A stretch of 64,000 nt of DNA from VRUE01 sp963704545 (lineage in GTDB: Bacteria > Actinomycetota > Thermoleophilia > Solirubrobacterales > 70-9), in assembly GCA_963704545.1 (NCBI GenBank), contig OY969915.1, positions 2,108,001-2,172,000 of the forward strand. The letters run 5' to 3'. Both the position numbers and the translations under genes were made by a program. How positions within the stretch are numbered: the stretch's first letter is position 1; every line of letters begins with the position of its first letter. Shown here in pieces: positions 63,736-64,000 of this stretch. The notes under the pieces are model-generated. The model had not been told where the DNA came from. It ran no database searches and saw only the letters and a list, made by a program, of their open reading frames with translations.

Positions 63736-64000
63736 TCAGCCGGTGCTGGCGGCGAGCTGCTCGGCGGCCCTGGCCGCGTGGCGCTCGCGCAGCTCCTCCT
63801 GGACGCTGCGCCGCTGCCCGTTTTCGGGCCCGAGCCGGGTCCAGACACCGTCGCCGTCGAGCTCCCAGGCGTTGGCGTTCTCGGCGAAGCAGCGCTCGAG
63901 CACGTCGAGCAGCTCCGCTTTCAGGGCGGGCTCTTCGACCGGCGTCACCAGCTCGACGCGGCTGTCGAGGTTGCGCGGCATCAGGTCGGCCGAGCCCACC
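63736..64000 (-). CDS. ppk: Polyphosphate kinase, C-terminal fragment (5' part beyond window)
   Basis: Only the last 87 or so residues are in the window: GSADLMPRNLDSRVELVTPV is the conserved end of the PPK1 C2 catalytic domain, followed by RSVQEELRERHAARAAEQ. PPK1 makes polyphosphate from ATP. Its position upstream of the DUF47-pit genes links phosphate uptake and storage. Confidence 0.92.
   Translation of the reverse strand, partial: VGSADLMPRNLDSRVELVTPVEEPALKAELLDVLERCFAENANAWELDGDGVWTRLGPENGQRRSVQEELRERHAARAAEQLAASTG

Overview
The window is high-GC, gene-dense bacterial DNA, most likely from an actinobacterium of the class Thermoleophilia (Solirubrobacterales/Gaiellales-like). The gene content supports this: GTG and TTG starts are frequent, most genes touch or overlap (ATGA, GTGA and TGATG junctions), and a System I-type cytochrome c maturation set (CcmE/F/G/H) occurs with AlkB-rubredoxin, DUF2252, amphi-Trp, DUF6325 and SHOCT proteins. 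Many first genes of operons look leaderless: a TANNNT -10 box ends 6 to 8 nt before the ATG or GTG. Taxonomy is inferred from gene content only.

Layout. 0-6 kb: a divergent flavin oxidoreductase/halogenase-like gene and radical SAM gene, an LmbU-like regulator with a tiny membrane ORF, a PucR-type regulator, a decayed methyltransferase and a secreted protein. 6-14 kb: a degenerate GGDEF protein, an MFS exporter plus DUF2252 pair, and a zinc-uptake operon (permease-binding protein fusion, ATPase, second permease, Zur) behind a Zur-box-like palindrome. 14-22 kb: dtd, three acetyltransferases, an alkB-rubredoxin-TetR operon, secG, ccmE-ccmF and an SDR gene. 22-26 kb: an IS982-type element at the stop codon of a very large secreted protein, divergent from a small winged-helix regulator. 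26-33 kb: a tRNA 3'-half remnant, small envelope proteins (three SHOCT, amphi-Trp, DUF7144, DUF6325), an MFS exporter, tRNA-Gly(CCC) and ccmG-ccmH. 33-49 kb: housekeeping genes argS, a phosphoesterase, a lipoprotein plus Ser/Thr kinase, tgt, the glycolytic run gap-pgk-tpiA-gpmI, a VOC protein, an ABC-2 exporter, rapZ and uvrC.

49-55 kb is an accessory island: an enoyl-CoA hydratase and a cupredoxin lipoprotein, then hicAB between 28-bp direct repeats, a decayed piece of maoC, two different IS481-type elements bracketing an unknown membrane gene, the intact maoC and a second toxin-antitoxin pair. 55-61 kb holds Tad-pilus-related genes, including a Tad-VanY-lytic transglycosylase fusion and a TadE operon. 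A vapBC pair overlaps the 3' end of that operon. 61-64 kb holds phosphate genes (pit, its DUF47 partner, ppk).

Most notable for follow-up: (1) a 38-bp dyad with a compensatory base change lies 17-18 nt upstream of both Tad-type transcription units; (2) intergenic compound hairpins, two of them sharing arms, one of them inside ccmF; (3) all three insertion sequences sit at CTAG sites; (4) hicAB is flanked by direct repeats copied from the maoC 3' end; (5) three genes have ATC where a start codon is expected; (6) a ZnuB-ZnuA fusion lies behind a candidate Zur operator.
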